Positions 1 to 8,870 are shown, numbered from the stretch's first letter. The stretch: DNA of 64,000 bases from DASZQY01 sp036511595 (GCA_036511595.1 DATCBY010000045.1:1-64000), one strand, 5' to 3'. A program made the numbers and translations. Notes: generated by a model not told the origin, from the sequence alone.

Positions 1-2
1 CG

Positions 3-263
3 ACCGACTATTGCCGCCGCACGGTATTGCGGGGTGCGGTAAGCGCTGCCGGGACTGTCATGCTGTTGGCGCTCGGTGGAGCGGCAGATTCCGCGCTTGC
101 TGACAGCAAAGTCTCACAAAAAGCCGTTGCCTATCAAGACATGCCAAACGGCACGAAGAACTGCTCGGGCTGTTCACTTTTCCAGCCGCCGAATGCCTGC
201 AAGACCGTCGACGGCGTCATCAGCCCACAGGGATGGTGCCGAATCTGGCGAGCTAAGGCCTGA
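3..263 (+). CDS. High-potential iron-sulfur protein (HiPIP), 5' end outside window
   Basis: Small periplasmic electron carrier holding one [4Fe-4S] cluster. The frame is open to the window edge. Counting from the TTG at 27, four cysteines lie at about residues 46, 49, 58 and 71 (C-x2-C-x8-C-x12-C), with the family ending SPxGWC followed by a short basic tail. Upstream in the same frame is a twin-arginine stretch (CRRTVLRG), then a hydrophobic run and an ALA|DS cleavage-like site. This is a Tat signal, as expected because HiPIPs fold before export. The TTG at 27 would remove the RR pair, so the true start is probably before base 1. Confidence 0.8.
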   Translation, partial: TDYCRRTVLRGAVSAAGTVMLLALGGAADSALADSKVSQKAVAYQDMPNGTKNCSGCSLFQPPNACKTVDGVISPQGWCRIWRAKA

Positions 264-303
264 TACTAAGTTTTGGCTGCCGCATACACCCGGCGAGAAA
301 CCC

Positions 304-867
304 ATGATGGCCGAGGCGTTCGCCGAACTTACCGAGCCCGCCGCTGACGTCGTTCTTCACCGCGCCGCTTTGGCGGCGGGCAAAGCGTTCGGCGGAGCGA
401 CGTTACGAAAGGCTGCGTTGGGCGAAACTGCGGCGTTGCTTGGATGGCTCAAGAGCGATCGTCCGATCGGCCGCGGCGAGCGGCTGATCCAGGCGAACCT
501 GATCGCGGGTCACTATTGCGCTGCAGGCCGTCCGCGGATCGAAGCCGATCCGAGGCGCGCATATCGGGCTCTGATCAAGAAAGCGAGGAGCCTGCGGCGC
601 AGTCTGCGGGACGGCAGACGAGGAACTCAAAACTGCAGTCCGGAATGCCATGCACGCCGCGGCCCGGTCGCGACCCTGATACGCAGGTCGTCCTATTTAA
701 GAGTCCCCTCCCCGATCCGCCCGCCGACGTCGAACTGTATCGCGCCGCTTTGTCGGCTGGCAAGGCGTTCAGCGGAGCGGATTTGCGAAGGGCGGCGTCG
801 GATGAAACATCGGCGCTTATCGATTGGCTTAAAGGCGATCACCCGATCGGCCGTGGTGAGCGGTTGA
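304..867 (+). pseudogene. Unknown small protein, copy 1 of a tandem duplication
   Basis: An unrecognised family. From ATG 304 (or 307) the frame encodes a conserved-looking stretch of about 60 residues (338-520), with motifs RAALAAGKAF, GWLK and PIGRGERLI and ending in YC. A homologous stretch occurs 380 bp downstream in a different frame. Past about 545 the frame becomes rich in Arg/Ser/Pro and looks non-coding, and over 645-867 it is a shadow of copy 2. It is probably a small protein whose 3' end was lost or frameshifted. No convincing ribosome-binding site and no recognised domain; function unknown. Confidence 0.3.
338..520 (+). repeat. Tandem direct repeat, unit 1 (offset 380 bp)
   Basis: Gap-free diverged direct repeat partner of 718-900. 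The offset is exactly 380 bp throughout, which is not a multiple of three, so the two copies are read in different frames. Confidence 0.75.
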
Positions 868-965
868 TCATGGCCGCACTGCTCGAAGGCGAATACTGCG
901 GGGTCGAGTTCATTGGCAACCCTTTTGATCGACCGGGCGTTCGCAGAAGATGCAATGACAAGTGA
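645..965 (+). CDS. Unknown small protein, copy 2 of a tandem duplication
   Basis: Putative 106-residue protein from ATG 645 in the third frame. Residues from about 26 onward (718-900) repeat the module of copy 1: RAALSAGKAF, IDWLK and PIGRGERLI, again ending in YC. The two 61-residue modules agree at roughly two thirds of positions by eye, and many differences are conservative, which suggests both were once translated. There is no signal peptide, recognised domain or clear ribosome-binding site. The upstream part of the frame (444-644) looks non-coding. Function unknown, possibly a remnant. Confidence 0.35.
   Translation: MPCTPRPGRDPDTQVVLFKSPLPDPPADVELYRAALSAGKAFSGADLRRAASDETSALIDWLKGDHPIGRGERLIMAALLEGEYCGVEFIGNPFDRPGVRRRCNDK
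718..900 (+). repeat. Tandem direct repeat, unit 2 (offset 380 bp)
   Basis: Partner of 338-520. The encoded module is conserved better than silent sites would predict for non-coding DNA. Confidence 0.75.
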
Positions 966-1031
966 GGCAGCGACAACTCGGGCTTACGGCTTGTTTTGAC
1001 ACCGTGACCGCAGCCAACCATCTACCCGGGG

Positions 1032-2165
1032 CTAGCGGCCGTCCGGGGTCCGCAGGCCGCCCCACTTGTCGCGAACTTGTGCGTAGTGCTCGACCGGGTC
1101 GTACATGGTGACGCTTAGGCCGAGGGTTTCTGCATCCAGCCTGCCGATATCGGCGAGCAGCGTATAGGACGCTACGACGCGATTGTGCTGTGCGGTGACC
1201 AGTGCGACCCGCGCGCTCAGCAGAGTCTGTTGCGCCGTGAGGACGTCGAGCGTGGTCGCCTGACCGACCTGCTGCTGCTCGACTACGCCAGACAGAACCA
1301 AATTCTGCGCGTTGACCTCGGAATCAGCGGCGCTGATTTGGGCACGCGTCGCATCGAGCACGCCCCATTCCGAGATCGCTTGTTGCCGTACCTGGTCACG
1401 CGCGACGTCGAGCTGAATCCGCGCCTGATCGAGGGTTTCCTTTGCCTGGCGGACTTTGGAGGAAAGCGCTCCGCCGCTGTATATCGGCACGTTCAGGCTC
1501 ACAACCGCCGAAGCCGCGTTTCCGCCAGCGCTCCCACTGCCCTCGTTGTTGGAAACCGAGCCCTGCAGCGACACTGTCGGTAGCAGCGCGCCTTCCTCGA
1601 CCTTCACGTTGAAATCGGCGACGTCGACGTTGTAGCTCGCCGCAAGAATCGCCGGATGGTAGTTCATCGCGTCGTCGAGCGCGGCGTTGAGACTCTTCGA
1701 CAGCAGGCTCTCGATCGGTTTGGCGGAGCCGAGCGCCCGCGGCCGGTGACCGATGACCTGCTCGTAGACCGCGATCGCGGTGTTGAGAGCCGCGACCGCG
1801 GAGTCGACGCTTGCCTGCCCTGCCGCCAGACTGGCATTTGTCATCGCCAGGTCGGTGCGGGTGGCTGTGCCGACGTCCAGCTTGTCCTGGGCCGTTTTGA
1901 CCTGCTGGCTAGAGAAAGTCGACGTTCTGCAATTGAGCGTTGCCTGCGCCTCCACCAGATCCATGAATGCCTGGGCCGCGGCAAGCAGCGTGGTCTGCTC
2001 GGTCGTGCGCAACACTTCGCGCCCGGCCAGCACCGCTGCCTCCGCGATTTTAGCGCCGTTCAGCGTCCTGAAGCCTGCAAAAAGCGGCTGGGTCACCGTC
2101 AGCGACTTAAATGCCGCGGCCAACGAAACGCCAACGATATACGTGAATAGATCAAGAACAGTCAC
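1032..2165 (-). pseudogene. 5'-truncated TolC-family outer-membrane efflux protein
   Basis: TolC-type trimeric outer-membrane channel of an efflux or type I secretion system. The frame has two OEP-like repeats (LTVTQPLF near residue 22, and VSLNVPIYSGG in the second half) with long Gln/Ala-rich helices, and a rhizobial-type C-terminus (DPVEHY, VRDKW, TPDGR). Length is 377 aa against the usual 450-500: the signal peptide and roughly the first 90-100 residues are missing. The first ~21 codons (GTG at 2165 down to about 2102) do not resemble the family, so homology starts at a junction near 2102, next to the tRNA and integrase debris. Probably inactive. Confidence 0.75.
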
Positions 2166-2680
2166 CGTAGCTTCGTCGGGATTTCGATTGAAAATACTCG
2201 CAAATCCAGCGAGAGAGACGCGCTCATAACGATCTGGTTGCAGGTTCGAGTCCTGCCGGGCCCACCAATTATTTCAACGCCTTCTGGGATGGGGGTAGGT
2301 TCAACCGGCCTCACAACCAACGATTCAACCAACGTTTCAACTCGCCGCGGACGGTACCCGATCGCTAACGCAGCGCTCCGGAGGTGGGCAGGATGATGAT
2401 GGCCGTAGACCCGCTCAAGGATCTGCACGCTCATGCCGAGGAAGCCCGCGGCCTCCCAGACGTCGACACCTGCCTGCATCAGCCAGGTCGCGGCGGTGTG
2501 GCGTAGGGTGTGGGCGGTGACCTTCCCTGAAAGCCCTGCCTGCCGGACCCCCGACGCAAAGGCTGTCTTCACCGACGGAACCGGCTGGCGGTTCCATTCG
2601 ACGAATTGTGCACCCGCGATGTCGCGCTCCCTCCAGCGCCGGAGATGAGCCAGCAGCCGACGCTCCGGCCCGAGCTTTGA
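2162..2680 (-). pseudogene. Tyrosine recombinase (integrase), C-terminal remnant
   Basis: C-terminal catalytic half of a phage/ICE-type integrase. Open in one frame from about 2680, it shows LRRWRERDIAG, then VEWN, then HTLRHTAATW (catalytic Arg and following His region), GFLGMS, and finally VYGHHHP carrying the nucleophilic Tyr. The N-terminal core-binding half is absent: a stop lies just upstream of 2680, where the sequence switches to the GntR gene. The 3' end reads through the antisense of the tRNA fragment, as is common for integrases beside their att site. Not functional as it stands. Confidence 0.8.
2221..2267 (+). repeat. tRNA-Met(CAT)-like 3' half, left att-like repeat
   Basis: Reads as the anticodon loop CTCATAA (anticodon CAT), anticodon 3' strand CGATC, a 5-nt variable loop, a perfect T arm (GCAGG / TTCGAGT / CCTGC), acceptor 3' strand and an encoded CCA. 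The bases 5' of the loop do not pair with CGATC and no D arm is present, so only the 3' half survives. Bases 2221-2259 recur at 45066-45104 with two mismatches. This is the usual shape of a tRNA-targeting integration site. Confidence 0.75.
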
Positions 2681-3569
2681 TCAGAGCTTCGATTTCCACC
2701 GATCGCTCCCGTACGCTTCGCGATTCGGGGCGGGTTGTTTCCCTAATGTTAAGTGCGGCAACCCGCCGGGCTCCTGCTTCAATATGAGCCAGGTGATCTG
2801 TCATGGTCGCTGCCGCTCGGTCGGAATCACCCGCCGCAATCGCGTCGACAATGAGCGCATGTTGGGCGGCGCTCAGCTCGATCACGCCCGGCGCTGCTGT
2901 CGATCGACGGCGAATATCCAGTCCAAGATTGTAGAGGCCGTATGATATGCGTTGAAGCACGGCGTTGCCGGCGACGACGGCCAACTCGCTGTGAAACCAG
3001 CTGTCCAAAATTCGAAATCCGATCGGATCTCCATGGACTGTGGCCTGCGCGTCAATCATCGCCCGCAGCTCGACTATACCCCCACGTGTCGCATTTCTTG
3101 CGGCGTTGCGCGCGATCTCGACTTCGACAATGCGTCGACTCTCGAAGGCGTCATCTAAGTTCGATTGGGACAGCGACAGAAAGAAGTCGAGAGGCGCTAA
3201 AAGCGTGCGCGCCTCCAAATCGGTTACGTAAGCTCCCCCGCCGTGCCGAACTTCGACAACACCCAAAATCTCCAGCGCGCGAAGGGCCTCACGGAGGCTG
3301 GGTCGGCTCATGCGAAAAATCTCGATCAGTTCTCGCTCGGGAGGTAGTCGATCCCCGGGCCGCAGGTTACCTGTTCGAATAAGCTTGAGAATCCGGTTGA
3401 CTACCTGCTGTGCAAGACTTTGTTTTTGCGAAGGTGGGACGACGATGCCGTCAATGCCCTTGCTTTTGCCCGTTTTCCCATCGTTTTGGACGTACCGTTT
3501 CTCCAAACCTGCGGCCGCAAATACAGAGGAAAGGTTTTCCTGATGTATTCCGGCCGTTGTAACGATCAT
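2415..3569 (-). CDS. GntR-family (FadR/FCD) regulator with aberrant C-terminal read-through
   Basis: Transcriptional regulator, probably of the sugar-acid genes upstream in map order. It has a winged-helix domain (SLAQQVVNRI...PPERELIEIFRMSRPSLREAL) and then a C-terminal FCD domain with the metal/effector pattern D-x3-H (LDSWFH), QHALIVDAI and DHLAHIE. The FCD domain is complete, but the coding frame has no stop of its own: at about 2680 it runs into the integrase remnant out of frame, adding roughly 85 unrelated residues. The start is uncertain: ATG 3569 is used here, GTG 3620 is possible, and neither has a strong ribosome-binding site. Confidence 0.7.
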   Translation of the reverse strand: MIVTTAGIHQENLSSVFAAAGLEKRYVQNDGKTGKSKGIDGIVVPPSQKQSLAQQVVNRILKLIRTGNLRPGDRLPPERELIEIFRMSRPSLREALRALEILGVVEVRHGGGAYVTDLEARTLLAPLDFFLSLSQSNLDDAFESRRIVEVEIARNAARNATRGGIVELRAMIDAQATVHGDPIGFRILDSWFHSELAVVAGNAVLQRISYGLYNLGLDIRRRSTAAPGVIELSAAQHALIVDAIAAGDSDRAAATMTDHLAHIEAGARRVAALNIRETTRPESRSVRERSVEIEALIKARAGASAAGSSPALEGARHRGCTIRRMEPPAGSVGEDSLCVGGPAGRAFREGHRPHPTPHRRDLADAGRCRRLGGRGLPRHERADP

Positions 3570-3683
3570 TCGCCACGTGATTTCGCAATTAAGCAAGTCG
3601 TCGCGGAGTCGTCTGAGCACCTCGGAAGGCGACCTTCTGCGAGCTGATGCAAATTCCGGCGGCCTATAGAAGGACGCGGCTAC

Positions 3684-4514
3684 TTAGCGCGCGCTGATCC
3701 AGGCTGGGTCGCGATAGTTATCCCAAGTCGCGCCAATGCCCGCATCTACCGGGATTGCCGTGCCGGTGATTCCCGTCGCCATGCTCGACGTAACAAACGC
3801 GATCGCTGAGGCGATGTCGCGCGGATTGAGTACGCGCCCGAGAGGATGGCGCTCGGCGTAGGAGGCCAGCACCTCATCGCCGTTAGGGATGGTGGCGAGT
3901 CGTCCTTCGAGCAGCGGCGTCACCGTCACGCTCGGGCAGACGCAATTGACCCTTACGCCGTCGCGGGCGAGGTCAAGGGCTGCGGCGCGAGCGAGGTTGA
4001 GCAGCGCGCCCTTCGACGTGCAGTAAGAGAACATGCCATGCTCGGCCTGCAGCCCGTCGAGGCTGGACAGCAGCACGATCGCGCCGGATTTTCGCGGACG
4101 CATCTGCTTCGCCGCCTCGCGCGTGACAAGAAACGAGCCTCGGACGTTTACGCCCATGACGCGCTCGAAATCCGCGACCGAAGTGGTAAACACAGGTCCG
4201 CCGTCGCCCAGCACGCCGGCGCATGCCACGGCGACGTCGACAGGTCCGAGTTTCGTTTTCGTAACCGCGAAGGCATTAACTACCGTTTCCTCGTCTCCGG
4301 TATCCCCCTCGAAGGAGAGCGCCTTACGCCCCATCTTGACGATCTTCTTGGCCGCGGCCTCGGCGGCGCCCGGCGTCCAATCAAGAATCGCCACGTTGGC
4401 GCCGAGGTCGGCGAGCGTCAGCGCCGTCTCCAGGCCGATGCCCGAGCCGCCGCCGGTCACCAGCGCGACCTTGCCTTGGTGGGTCAATCCGGGATGAGGC
4501 GTGCGCGGGCTCAT
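3684..4514 (-). CDS. SDR-family NAD(P)-dependent oxidoreductase
   Basis: Classical short-chain dehydrogenase of 276 aa, cytoplasmic, probably oxidising a sugar, sugar acid or its keto derivative. TGGGSGIG lies at residues 20-27, an Asp follows beta-2 (LDW; favours NAD), then a CAGV motif in the NAG position, the catalytic Ser in LLSSLDG, and YCTSK as YxxxK. The start at ATG 4514 overlaps the SMP-30 stop by 4 nt (ATGA). It is the last gene of a leftward operon with the lactonase and sugar transporter, which supports a sugar-dehydrogenase role. The exact substrate cannot be read from sequence. Confidence 0.85.
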   Translation of the reverse strand: MSPRTPHPGLTHQGKVALVTGGGSGIGLETALTLADLGANVAILDWTPGAAEAAAKKIVKMGRKALSFEGDTGDEETVVNAFAVTKTKLGPVDVAVACAGVLGDGGPVFTTSVADFERVMGVNVRGSFLVTREAAKQMRPRKSGAIVLLSSLDGLQAEHGMFSYCTSKGALLNLARAAALDLARDGVRVNCVCPSVTVTPLLEGRLATIPNGDEVLASYAERHPLGRVLNPRDIASAIAFVTSSMATGITGTAIPVDAGIGATWDNYRDPAWISAR

Positions 4515-5416
4515 GATCGCGCCTTCGTGATGCTGCCGCGGATAGTCGGAGCGCCGCCGCCGGGGATCGTGAGTCGCCAGAGCTGGCCTTTCAGGTTTGG
4601 CTCGGTGCCGGCGGCAAGCACCGAGGCATCCGTCACCCACAGCGTCTCGCCGTCGAAGGCGACGTTGGTGGGCGCCCCGCCCACCGGAATGAAGCCGTCC
4701 ACCTTGCCGTTCGGCTGGACCACATGGATGCCCTTGCCGACGAGATCGGTGACATAGAGCCGACCGTCGGCGCCGATCGTCATGCCGTCAAGAATCGGAT
4801 TGTCGCCGGGCATCTTGCCGAGATCTTCAATCCTGCCGTTCAGCCGTTTGCGGCGGACGTGACCGGTGTAGGATTCGTCCCAAACGATCGAGCCGTCGGC
4901 TTCCACCGCCACTCCGTTCGGGAATACCGGTTTGGGAAAATCCATCACCACGCCGGGTTTGCCGTCGGGCGATAGGGCGAAGATGTAGCTCGGGTCCGCA
5001 CTCTCGGGATTGTAAGTGCCCGGATCGGTGAAGACGAGGCGGCCGTCCTGGTGGAAGACCAAATCGTTCGGTCCGTTGAGTTTGATGCCGTCAACGCCGG
5101 TGCAGAGGATCTCCGCCTTGCCACCAGGCCGCACCTTCTGGATGGAGGGTGCCACCATCTCCGCCGCCCGCCATGGGCCGACCGTGCCGCCGTTCTGGCA
5201 GACGTAGAGAAACCCGTCGGCGCCGAGCACGCAGGAGTTCGGCGATCCGGCGGTATAGGCGATCTTTCGCGCCGCGCCGCCTGTCTTGGCGACGACGCTT
5301 AACTGGCTGCGGTAGCTTTCGACGAACACGACGCTGCCGTCGGGTTGAACGGTGGGGCCTTCTGGCCAGCCAAGATCACCGGTAACCAGTTCCGGCTTGC
5401 CTATCGCAAGATTCAT
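4511..5416 (-). CDS. SMP-30/gluconolactonase-family sugar lactonase
   Basis: Six-bladed beta-propeller hydrolase (301 aa) that opens sugar-acid lactones produced by a sugar dehydrogenase. Expected metal ligands are visible: Glu in WPEGP near residue 19, Asn in GPNDL, and Asp in the DGMTIGADGRLYV strand. It starts with ATG overlapping the upstream permease stop (5413-5416). Being between permease and SDR genes it fits dehydrogenase plus lactonase for an imported sugar. A paralogue is at 27985-28863. Confidence 0.85.
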   Translation of the reverse strand: MNLAIGKPELVTGDLGWPEGPTVQPDGSVVFVESYRSQLSVVAKTGGAARKIAYTAGSPNSCVLGADGFLYVCQNGGTVGPWRAAEMVAPSIQKVRPGGKAEILCTGVDGIKLNGPNDLVFHQDGRLVFTDPGTYNPESADPSYIFALSPDGKPGVVMDFPKPVFPNGVAVEADGSIVWDESYTGHVRRKRLNGRIEDLGKMPGDNPILDGMTIGADGRLYVTDLVGKGIHVVQPNGKVDGFIPVGGAPTNVAFDGETLWVTDASVLAAGTEPNLKGQLWRLTIPGGGAPTIRGSITKARS

Positions 5417-6246
5417 TTCACGGCTCCTGCGGTTAGGCCACGCACGATGTAGCGCTGGACGAGTAACGAGAAGATAAGGATCGGAATGACGGTCACGACG
5501 CCGACCGCTGCGGCGATGTTCCAGTCAATTGGCCGCTGGGCGCTTACCAAGGTCGCGGCGCCCAGCGATATTGTCTGGAAGGCCCGGGAGTCGATGACGT
5601 AGAGGGCAACGAGAAATTCGTTCCAGATGAAAATTGCGGCGAACAGCGCAGCGGTCACGAGGCCAGGGCGCATGACCGGCAGCATGACCCGCCAAAGCAC
5701 GCCAATTCGCGTGCAGCCATCGACCATCGCGGCGTCGTCGAGTTCTCGCGGTACCTCGTCGAAAAAGCCGATCAGAATCCAGATGATCAGCGGCAGGGAA
5801 AAGGCGACGTAGGGAAGGATCAGGCCCGGGTAGCTGTCCTGGAGCCCGACACCTTTGACCATGAGATAGAGCGGGATGGCGACTGCGATGGGCGGCATGA
5901 ACCGCATGCTCAGAATAGTGTTGATCAGGCTCTCGTCGCCACGAAAGCGCAGGCGCGAAAAACCGTAAGCCGCGGGAGTGCCAATGATGAGCGCGATGAA
6001 AGTCGCCGCCCCCACAACGATCAGCGAGTTCTTGGTGAACGCGAGCATGCCCTGGCTGTAGAGGACCTCATTGTACGTCCGCGAAATGGTGCTCCAGTCA
6101 AAGGTGAGATGCGGCGGCACCTGGGTGAGTATCTCGATCCGCCGTTTTGACGACAGGACGAGCAGGTAGAGGAAGGGCGCAGCGCCGACCATGCCGAGCA
6201 GGATCAGCACGATGTAAGCAATGAACCGTCCGACCGGATTTCTCAT
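5413..6246 (-). CDS. Sugar ABC transporter permease, MalG-type (CUT1)
   Basis: Inner-membrane permease of 277 aa with about six hydrophobic segments and the ABC-permease EAA-type loop (ELDDAAMVDGCTRIGVLWRV). The start at ATG 6246 overlaps the MalF-type gene stop (ATGA, 6243-6246); the frame is open further upstream, but that part is a shadow of the partner gene. It works with the permease at 6243-7166 and the binding protein at 7309-8751. No ATPase gene is present in this operon, so a housekeeping CUT1 ATPase (MsiK/UgpC-like) presumably energises it. Confidence 0.9.
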   Translation of the reverse strand: MRNPVGRFIAYIVLILLGMVGAAPFLYLLVLSSKRRIEILTQVPPHLTFDWSTISRTYNEVLYSQGMLAFTKNSLIVVGAATFIALIIGTPAAYGFSRLRFRGDESLINTILSMRFMPPIAVAIPLYLMVKGVGLQDSYPGLILPYVAFSLPLIIWILIGFFDEVPRELDDAAMVDGCTRIGVLWRVMLPVMRPGLVTAALFAAIFIWNEFLVALYVIDSRAFQTISLGAATLVSAQRPIDWNIAAAVGVVTVIPILIFSLLVQRYIVRGLTAGAVK

Positions 6247-7166
6247 CGCACACGCCCCGGCCGTAGCGGAGCATAGCGCAGCAGCACGGTCGTGCCGATC
6301 ATGAGAACCAGCAACATCATGTACGCCACCGCGGCGGCATAGCCGTAGTTCTGGAACTGGAAGCCGTTCTGGAACGAGAAGAAGGCCAGCGTCGTGGTTG
6401 TCCGCGCGGGCCCCCCGTAGCTGAGCCCGTAGATCAGGTCGAACGAGCGGAAACCATCGACGGCGCGGAAGATCGCGGCGAAGAGAAGCGCCGGTGCCAG
6501 CAGCGGCAGGGTTACGTGCCAGAGCGTCGCGAAATACCCGGATCCGTCGACCTGGGCCGCCTCGAACACTTCCTGCGGCAGCGTCTGGAGCCGTGCGTAG
6601 ACAATGATGAATACGAACGGCGTCCACTGCCATGTGTCGACGAGGATTAGCGTCCGCATCGCCCATTCGGTCGAGCCGAGCCAGTTCGGCGGCGTCAGCC
6701 CGATGGCAGCGATCGCCCAATTGACCAGCCCCCAGTCGGGGTTCAGGAGCGCCCGCCACATCACGCCGACGACAATCGGCGTGATCAGCATCGGCAGAAC
6801 GAGGATGCCGCGGACGATCCAAGATCCCTTGAGCTGGAGATTGAAGAAGAGCGCCAGGATCGTGCCGAGCACGAGTTGCAGCGAGACAGTCGCGATCAAC
6901 ATGATCGCGCTGTTCATCGATGCGTTCCAGAACTGGCTGTCGAAAAGGAGGTCGTGGTAATTGTGCAGCCCGATCCACGTCCCGGTGCCGTCGGCCGCCG
7001 TGAGATCAGTGAAAGAGAGCCGAAGGCTGTAGATCAGCGGATAAATCGCGAAGGCGAGCAGATAAAGCAGCGCCGGCCCGACGAACATGAAGACGACGAG
7101 GTTATGGCGGTCCGCCCTGATCCGCGTCTCTGTCCGTCCCTGGCCAGCTTGTATCGCCACGCTCAT
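6243..7166 (-). CDS. Sugar ABC transporter permease, MalF-type (CUT1)
   Basis: Inner-membrane permease (307 aa) with an N-terminal hydrophobic helix (LYLLAFAIYPLIYSL), five further segments and the EAA loop (EAAQVDGSGYFATLWHVTLP). It pairs with the MalG-type permease, whose start overlaps its stop. A terminator-like hairpin separates it from the binding-protein gene, a common arrangement giving more binding protein than membrane components. Confidence 0.9.
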   Translation of the reverse strand: MSVAIQAGQGRTETRIRADRHNLVVFMFVGPALLYLLAFAIYPLIYSLRLSFTDLTAADGTGTWIGLHNYHDLLFDSQFWNASMNSAIMLIATVSLQLVLGTILALFFNLQLKGSWIVRGILVLPMLITPIVVGVMWRALLNPDWGLVNWAIAAIGLTPPNWLGSTEWAMRTLILVDTWQWTPFVFIIVYARLQTLPQEVFEAAQVDGSGYFATLWHVTLPLLAPALLFAAIFRAVDGFRSFDLIYGLSYGGPARTTTTLAFFSFQNGFQFQNYGYAAAVAYMMLLVLMIGTTVLLRYAPLRPGRVR

Positions 7167-7239
7167 TTCGTGACTCTCGTGACGATCGGCGTCAATGCCG
7201 TAGAGACGCGTTGTGGCTCAAGGTGCGCACACGCCGCTT

Positions 7240-7267
7240 AAAAATCCCGGCGGCCTCCGCCGCCGGG
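7240..7267 (-). terminator. Intrinsic terminator/attenuator after the binding-protein gene
   Basis: Read on the minus strand, a perfect 9-bp GC stem (7259-7267 with 7246-7254) and a 4-nt loop are followed by a T run (7245-7240). It sits between the binding-protein stop (7309) and the permease start (7166), so it probably reduces rather than abolishes downstream transcription. Confidence 0.75.
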
Positions 7268-7308
7268 TGCTTCCCTAACAGTCTGGCCGGAGCCGCGGCG
7301 CGAATGCC

Positions 7309-8751
7309 CTAGGTCAGGTGGCCCGCCTTGCGCAGGACATCTTCCCACTGCTTCTGAATGTTGGCGCAGGCAGTCTTCGCATCCTGGCCGCCGATCAGCG
7401 CCTTGTTCAACTCGACGTTCATGATGTCGTTGAGCTGGAAGAACTCCGGGATCCGCGAAGTGTCGATGATCTCGGCAGTCGAGGCGGCCTTTAGCGCGTC
7501 CGACAAGTAGGGGAACTGCTTCACCAGTTCCGGATCGGTGAACGCCGAAGTGCGGCTGGCGTCGATCTGGTACTTGGACACCTCGTACTTGTTGAACGCC
7601 TTGCTGGTCATCCAGGTCAGCGCCAGCCAGGCCGCCGGCTTCTTCGCCGGGTCGATATTCTTGGGGATGCCCATGCCCCAGCCGCCCTGAATGGCGCGCG
7701 GCGTCTGGCCCGCGGCCGCAGGAACGGCGGAAGTGCCGGTCTTGTCGGCGACCATCGAGTTGTCCTTGTTGAAGATCGGGCCGGCAATCGTCGACCAGAA
7801 GATCATCTGTGCGATCTTGCCGGTCGAGAAGCCGTCAACGTTCTGGGCGAAGCCGTAGGTCGTTACGTTCTTCGGTGCGTAGGGCAGGACGTCGATCAGC
7901 ATCTGCAGGGCGCCGATGCCTTCCGGCGAATCAACGTTCGGCTTGAAGTTCTTGTCCTTCGGCGTGCCCGACATGAGCTTGCCGCCGGTGGTGATGAAGC
8001 GGGTGTACCAGTCCACCGCCGCCAGAGAGAAGTCGTTGGCGCCGATGAAACTGCAGCCGGCGACGTCCGCCGAATTCAGCTTCATCGCGGCTGCCTTGAA
8101 CTCATCCCAAGTGGTGGCCGGCTTCAGTCCGGCCGCGTCGAAGAGATCCTTGCGGTAGAAATAGATGACCGAGCCGGAGTGCAGGCCCGGAATGCCGTAG
8201 ATGGCGTTGCCGACGCCGACGTTCTGGGTTGCCATATCGAAGATGCCGACGTTGGCCATCGCCGGCGGCAGAAAATCCTTTACATCCCAGTCCGGCGGCG
8301 TCTGGTTCGGGTCGTCGATGTACTGGTTAAGCTGCTCGTAGTAACCGGCGCCCACCTGCTGGGTGGTGAGGAAGCCCAGGTACTCGATCAGTTCGAAGGA
8401 CGACTTGTCGGCCTTCAGATTCTGAAGCGTCTTCTCGATCAGCGGCCCGAGCGCCGGCGACGTGATCTCAAGCTCGATGCCGGTTTCGTCCTTGAGCTGG
8501 CCGAGCAGATCGCCGAGCGCGCGGTGATCGTTTTCGTCGCCGGTCATCAGGATGCTGAGCTTCGTGCCCGCGTATTTCTTCGGGTCGTAGCCGGCCGCAA
8601 CCGCCTGCTCGAAAGTCGAGCCGAGCAAGCCGCCGCCGAGCGCGGTCGTCGAGAGGCCGAGCAGCGCCGCGCGCTGCATCAATTGGCGGCGATTCATCGC
8701 CGTCAGCGATGCCTCGCCGCCGCGGCGACCCGTGTCGTCTGATTTCGTCAT
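7309..8751 (-). CDS. Extracellular solute-binding protein, family 1 (sugar ABC transporter)
   Basis: Periplasmic sugar-binding protein of 480 aa. The start at ATG 8751 has a strong ribosome-binding site (GGGAGGGATC). The N-terminus carries a twin-arginine signal (NRRQLMQRAALLGLS, hydrophobic run, AVAA), so export is probably by Tat. The mature part has the SBP_bac_1 layout (LSILMTGDEN, IYGIPGLHSG, GGWGMGIP). It is the first gene of the leftward transporter-lactonase-SDR operon and faces an SDR across a shared operator region (8871-8887). Confidence 0.88.
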   Translation of the reverse strand: MTKSDDTGRRGGEASLTAMNRRQLMQRAALLGLSTTALGGGLLGSTFEQAVAAGYDPKKYAGTKLSILMTGDENDHRALGDLLGQLKDETGIELEITSPALGPLIEKTLQNLKADKSSFELIEYLGFLTTQQVGAGYYEQLNQYIDDPNQTPPDWDVKDFLPPAMANVGIFDMATQNVGVGNAIYGIPGLHSGSVIYFYRKDLFDAAGLKPATTWDEFKAAAMKLNSADVAGCSFIGANDFSLAAVDWYTRFITTGGKLMSGTPKDKNFKPNVDSPEGIGALQMLIDVLPYAPKNVTTYGFAQNVDGFSTGKIAQMIFWSTIAGPIFNKDNSMVADKTGTSAVPAAAGQTPRAIQGGWGMGIPKNIDPAKKPAAWLALTWMTSKAFNKYEVSKYQIDASRTSAFTDPELVKQFPYLSDALKAASTAEIIDTSRIPEFFQLNDIMNVELNKALIGGQDAKTACANIQKQWEDVLRKAGHLT

Positions 8752-8870
8752 GATCCCTCCCAGGGCATTTGTTGTGAGAGCGACGCGCATCCACAGGGCG
8801 CGCTGCCGAAGGCGTTTTCGCCATCGGAACGCTATGCGGCGTGCCTTGGAAAGTCAATCTTTCTGCGAAG

